DNA from: Trebonia sp.
GTDB taxonomy: Bacteria > Actinomycetota > Actinomycetes > Streptosporangiales > Streptosporangiaceae
Direction: 5' to 3'
DNA: 8,363 nt
Assembly: GCA_030038035.1 (NCBI GenBank)
Contig: JASHPP010000353.1
Coordinates: forward strand, 1 to 8,363
Positions 6,302-8,363 of the stretch are shown one piece after another; position 1 is the stretch's first letter; every line of letters starts with the position of its first letter. Made by a program: the position numbers and the translations under genes. The notes beneath the pieces were generated by a model that saw nothing but the letters and a program-made list of their open reading frames with translations, ran no database searches and was not told where the DNA came from.

Positions 6302-7036
6302 CTACTCCGCTGGCTTGGGCTTGCCGAGTCCCCAGAGGGCGGCGGATACCACGGTGATGCAGAACAGCAGGAACGTGATCGCGTGCACGCCTGTGCAGTA
6401 TTCGCAGATCTCCCCAATCTGGTACAGCTCGGCGTAGATCAGGTACATCACGAACCCCATGCCCACGATCATCGAGCCGAGCCGCAGCCAGGCCACCTCG
6501 CGCCGCTGCGCCTGCCACGCCCACGGCGTCATGATCGCGACCACGAACACGTAGAACGCGAGCCCGAGGATGGCCACGGGGATGACCCCGAAGACCATCG
6601 ACTGCGGGCTGGTGATCACGGCGGTGCAGTTGAACGTCCCGTGCCCGCCCGTGGGGCAGCCCAACAGCCTCGACCCGTTGAAGTGCGCGTAGGTCTCGTA
6701 GGCGGACACCCCGAGCCCCGCGATGGCCAGCGCGAGCGAGACGATCTGCAGCCACCGCGGCGGGCCGGACGGGCCGCCGGCTTCCTGCGGGACCTCAGCG
6801 GACGGCCGCCCGCCGGGCCTGGCGGGCCTGGCCTGGGGGGCCGGCTGCGGCCTGCTCGTAGGCGTCGCCTTGACGCCGCCGGGTGCCGTCGGCTTGCTGG
6901 CCACCGCCTGGGCAGTAGCGGATGACCCGGTAGCGCTCGCGCCTGCCGTCCGGGAGTTGTCGCGGGCCGTGGTGCCGGCGCGAGTCCCCTTGCTAGCGGC
7001 GGGCCGGTTCCGGGAGCGCGCCTTCGAACTTGCCAT
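6302..7036 (-). CDS. VKOR-family (vitamin K epoxide reductase-like) membrane thiol oxidase
   Basis: This 244-residue protein has a long Ala/Ser/Thr/Pro-rich, basic, probably disordered cytoplasmic N-terminus (1-92) and then a four-helix bundle (about 94-115, 146-170, 184-204, 215-236) typical of bacterial VKOR homologues. These replace DsbB in actinobacteria: they take electrons from a periplasmic or cell-wall-side thiol oxidase and pass them to quinone. All four working cysteines are present: the loop pair Cys127 and Cys137 (GCPTGGHGTFNC) and the quinone-proximal CEYC (211-214). Ser143 in ITSPQS and the following G...A...G pattern fit the family. The start ATG at 7036 has GGAG about 12 bases upstream. 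It lies 78 bp after the DUF929 gene on the same strand and is probably co-transcribed with it, and that protein is the obvious candidate partner. There is no fused thioredoxin domain. Confidence 0.9.
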   Translation of the reverse strand: MASSKARSRNRPAASKGTRAGTTARDNSRTAGASATGSSATAQAVASKPTAPGGVKATPTSRPQPAPQARPARPGGRPSAEVPQEAGGPSGPPRWLQIVSLALAIAGLGVSAYETYAHFNGSRLLGCPTGGHGTFNCTAVITSPQSMVFGVIPVAILGLAFYVFVVAIMTPWAWQAQRREVAWLRLGSMIVGMGFVMYLIYAELYQIGEICEYCTGVHAITFLLFCITVVSAALWGLGKPKPAE

Positions 7037-7114
7037 GGGGGTTCGGTCTCCAGTGCTGTGATCGCGGCGGCAGGTCGCTGCTCAGCCTACCGCCGATGAC
7101 CGCTCGTGAACGGG

Positions 7115-8098
7115 CTAGGAGGTGGCGAAATCCGATTCCAGCGCCCGGATCGCGGGCGTGCATGCGGTGCTCGGCTGGTTCTTCGTGAGCGCGCAGATAC
7201 CGGCGATCAGATAGTTCGCCGCGCCGTCGGCGCCCTTCCCGACCGTCGAGGTTGGCTGGGTCAGCGCCGCCGCCACCTGATCCCAGTTCATGCCTTTGAG
7301 CTCGTCAGGGCCGTACGGGGCGAGGTTGCCGACCTCGACGTACTCGTTGCCGATGTCGATGAACGGGATCGAGCTGCCCTCGCCGTCGCCCGGGTCATAC
7401 TCGGTCTGCAAGTTCTGCTGGGCGGTCGTCGGGGTCTGCAGCGTGACGTACGGGACGGTGTCGCTCGAGGAGTTCCCCTGGCGCTCGTTCGTCGTCTCCT
7501 CGACCGGCGTGAACGTGATGTATTTGCTCGTGTAGGTCGAGCCGTAGAACGTCCACGTGGGCGTGTTCGGGTCGTAGTCGCTGCTTGAGGAGTGGATGGT
7601 CTTGAGGCCGGAGAACGTGCCGAAGCGGCTCAGGGCCACGATCATCGCCCACCGTTGGGCGCCGCAGAACGGGCAGTACTCGGCCCCGATGTAGAGCACT
7701 TCCGGCTTGCCGTCGGACGTGAGCGGTGAGCCGTCGACGGTCGCGAAGTAGGCGTCGCCTGCCCCGCTGGCGTCGGAGATCTCGCCGCTCGTGATGAAGT
7801 TCGAGCTGTCGATGCTGCCGGCGCCGACCTTGTCTAGGACGCTCTGCGGCACCCCGGTGACGTCTTTGGTCAACTTCGCGAGCGCGGCGCCGGTCGGGCC
7901 GTTGCTCGCCGGTGCCGCGGTGCCGCTGCCGCTGTTGGCCTTCACCAGCACGAACGCGATCACCACGATGACGACGGCCAGGATCGACCCGCCGGCTATG
8001 TAGATCCGCTTGCGCTGCTCGGCCCGCCGCGCCGCCTCACGTTGCGCCGCGATCCGCGCGCGGCGGTCGGGAACCTTGGTCCTGCTCGCTTTGCCCAT
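7115..8098 (-). CDS. DUF929 membrane-anchored thioredoxin-fold protein (CPFC)
   Basis: This 327-residue protein has a basic cytoplasmic N-terminus (1-31), one transmembrane anchor (33-52: YIAGGSILAVVIVVIAFVLV) and an extracytoplasmic domain of the DUF929 type. The active site is CPFC (142-145) in VLYIGAEYCPFCGAQRW, as in DsbA-like thioredoxin folds. A likely cis-proline lies in SSIPFIDIG (Pro245). A second cysteine pair, Cys302 and Cys313, sits near the C-terminus and recurs in the partial upstream paralogue. The family has no established biochemical role that I know of. A thiol oxidase or disulfide carrier outside the membrane is inferred from the CxxC, the anchor and the VKOR-family gene 78 bp downstream. 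The ATG at 8098 has no Shine-Dalgarno sequence but lies exactly where a TACGAT -10 box would start transcription, so the message may be leaderless. The TAG stop is at 7115-7117. Confidence 0.9.
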   Translation of the reverse strand: MGKASRTKVPDRRARIAAQREAARRAEQRKRIYIAGGSILAVVIVVIAFVLVKANSGSGTAAPASNGPTGAALAKLTKDVTGVPQSVLDKVGAGSIDSSNFITSGEISDASGAGDAYFATVDGSPLTSDGKPEVLYIGAEYCPFCGAQRWAMIVALSRFGTFSGLKTIHSSSSDYDPNTPTWTFYGSTYTSKYITFTPVEETTNERQGNSSSDTVPYVTLQTPTTAQQNLQTEYDPGDGEGSSIPFIDIGNEYVEVGNLAPYGPDELKGMNWDQVAAALTQPTSTVGKGADGAANYLIAGICALTKNQPSTACTPAIRALESDFATS

Positions 8099-8105
8099 GC
8101 CGCAT

Positions 8106-8136
8106 ATCGTAGGGCGATTTTCGCTGCTTATGTCTT
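8106..8136 (-). promoter_or_regulatory. Candidate leaderless promoter of the DUF929 gene
   Basis: On the minus strand TACGAT (8111-8106) ends 7 bases before the ATG at 8098, so the first transcribed base would be the A of the start codon. AAGACA (8136-8131) lies 19 bases further upstream and shares GACA with the -35 consensus TTGACA. The start lacks a Shine-Dalgarno sequence, which fits a leaderless message, common in actinobacteria. Motif-based only. Confidence 0.45.
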
Positions 8137-8207
8137 GAGGGGACCTGAGAGAAACCTCTGGGTGGCCCGAATGGAACCTGACCTAGACCGTGCCGCGACC
8201 TAACGCC

Positions 8208-8221
8208 GAGGCCGCGGCCTC
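8208..8221. terminator. 14-bp perfect palindrome at the end of the upstream DUF929 gene
   Basis: GAGGCCGCGGCCTC is its own reverse complement and overlaps the TGA stop (8220-8222) of the minus-strand partial gene. As RNA it could fold into a 5-bp stem with a CGCG loop. No T-run follows. It may be a short terminator, a protein site or chance in GC-rich DNA. Confidence 0.25.
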
Positions 8222-8363
8222 AAAGCTGGGCCTGCAGCGACTTCACCACGGACGTGCAGGCCGACGCCGGCTGGTCACCGGTGAGCGAGCAGATCGCCGC
8301 GGTGATGTAGTTCGCGGTGCCGAGCACGGCCTTGGCCACCGGGCTGTCCTGGTTGTGCAGGTC
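8220..8363 (-). CDS. Second DUF929 protein, C-terminal 47 residues (cut by window edge)
   Basis: The frame ends in TGA at 8220-8222. Its 47 visible residues include TANYITAAICSLTGDQPASACTS-like sequence (quoted in parts: TANYITAAICSLTGDQ, then PASAC), which aligns with AANYLIAGICALTKNQPSTAC at the end of the neighbouring complete DUF929 protein. The two C-terminal cysteines have the same 11-residue spacing in both, so this is the end of a paralogue in tandem. The stop is 121 bp upstream of the next gene's start on the same strand. The CxxC region lies outside the window, so activity cannot be judged. Confidence 0.85.
   Translation of the reverse strand, partial: DLHNQDSPVAKAVLGTANYITAAICSLTGDQPASACTSVVKSLQAQL

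Noticed and set aside
7106..7588. Plus-strand frame near a perfect AGGAGGTG (7117-7124)
   Set aside because: No start codon lies at a suitable distance after the Shine-Dalgarno-like word, and the frame is antisense to the well-supported DUF929 gene. The word arises by chance around that gene's TAG stop.
1..8363. tRNA, rRNA, CRISPR arrays, transposase genes or phage genes
   Set aside because: No cloverleaf, spaced repeats, transposase motifs or terminal inverted repeats were seen by reading both strands; small non-coding RNAs cannot be excluded by eye.

Overview
The window is GC-rich bacterial DNA with GTG and ATG starts, strong G/C preference at third codon positions and TAnnnT-type -10 boxes. 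Together with the families present (a DinG-type helicase, DUF929 proteins, a VKOR-family oxidoreductase and a CtaG-type oxidase assembly protein) this suggests a high-GC actinobacterium (Actinomycetota). The genus cannot be read from the sequence. It holds eight genes, two of them cut by the window edges, and I see no RNA gene, CRISPR array, insertion sequence or phage gene.

Left part (1-2943): the N-terminal piece of an FAD-dependent monooxygenase and, upstream of it on the same minus strand, a DinG/XPD-like helicase that keeps all four iron-sulfur cysteines. A left-handed beta-helix protein of the gamma-carbonic anhydrase family diverges from the helicase. The two starts are 17 bp apart around a near-symmetric TACCCTA that could serve as a -10 box in both directions. 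The beta-helix protein has Glu where the family normally has its third metal-binding His.

Middle part (3022-5612): an uncharacterised basic, winged-helix plus coiled-coil DNA-binding protein (minus) faces away from a NIPA/DMT-like multi-spanning membrane protein (plus) across 362 bp of non-coding DNA. The membrane protein carries a Gln/Gly/Pro-rich tail. Its open frame then runs 414 bp into the antisense strand of the next gene, where its codon use stops looking like coding DNA.

Right part (5199-8363, all minus strand, listed in order of transcription): the C-terminal end of one DUF929 thioredoxin-fold protein, a complete membrane-anchored DUF929 protein with a CPFC active site, a VKOR-family quinone-linked thiol oxidase, and a seven-helix CtaG-type cytochrome c oxidase assembly protein. 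The probable logic is an extracytoplasmic disulfide relay: the VKOR protein re-oxidises the DUF929 proteins and passes electrons to quinone. It sits next to a factor for terminal oxidase maturation. This pairing is the most interesting biology here, and it is inferred from gene order and cysteine motifs.
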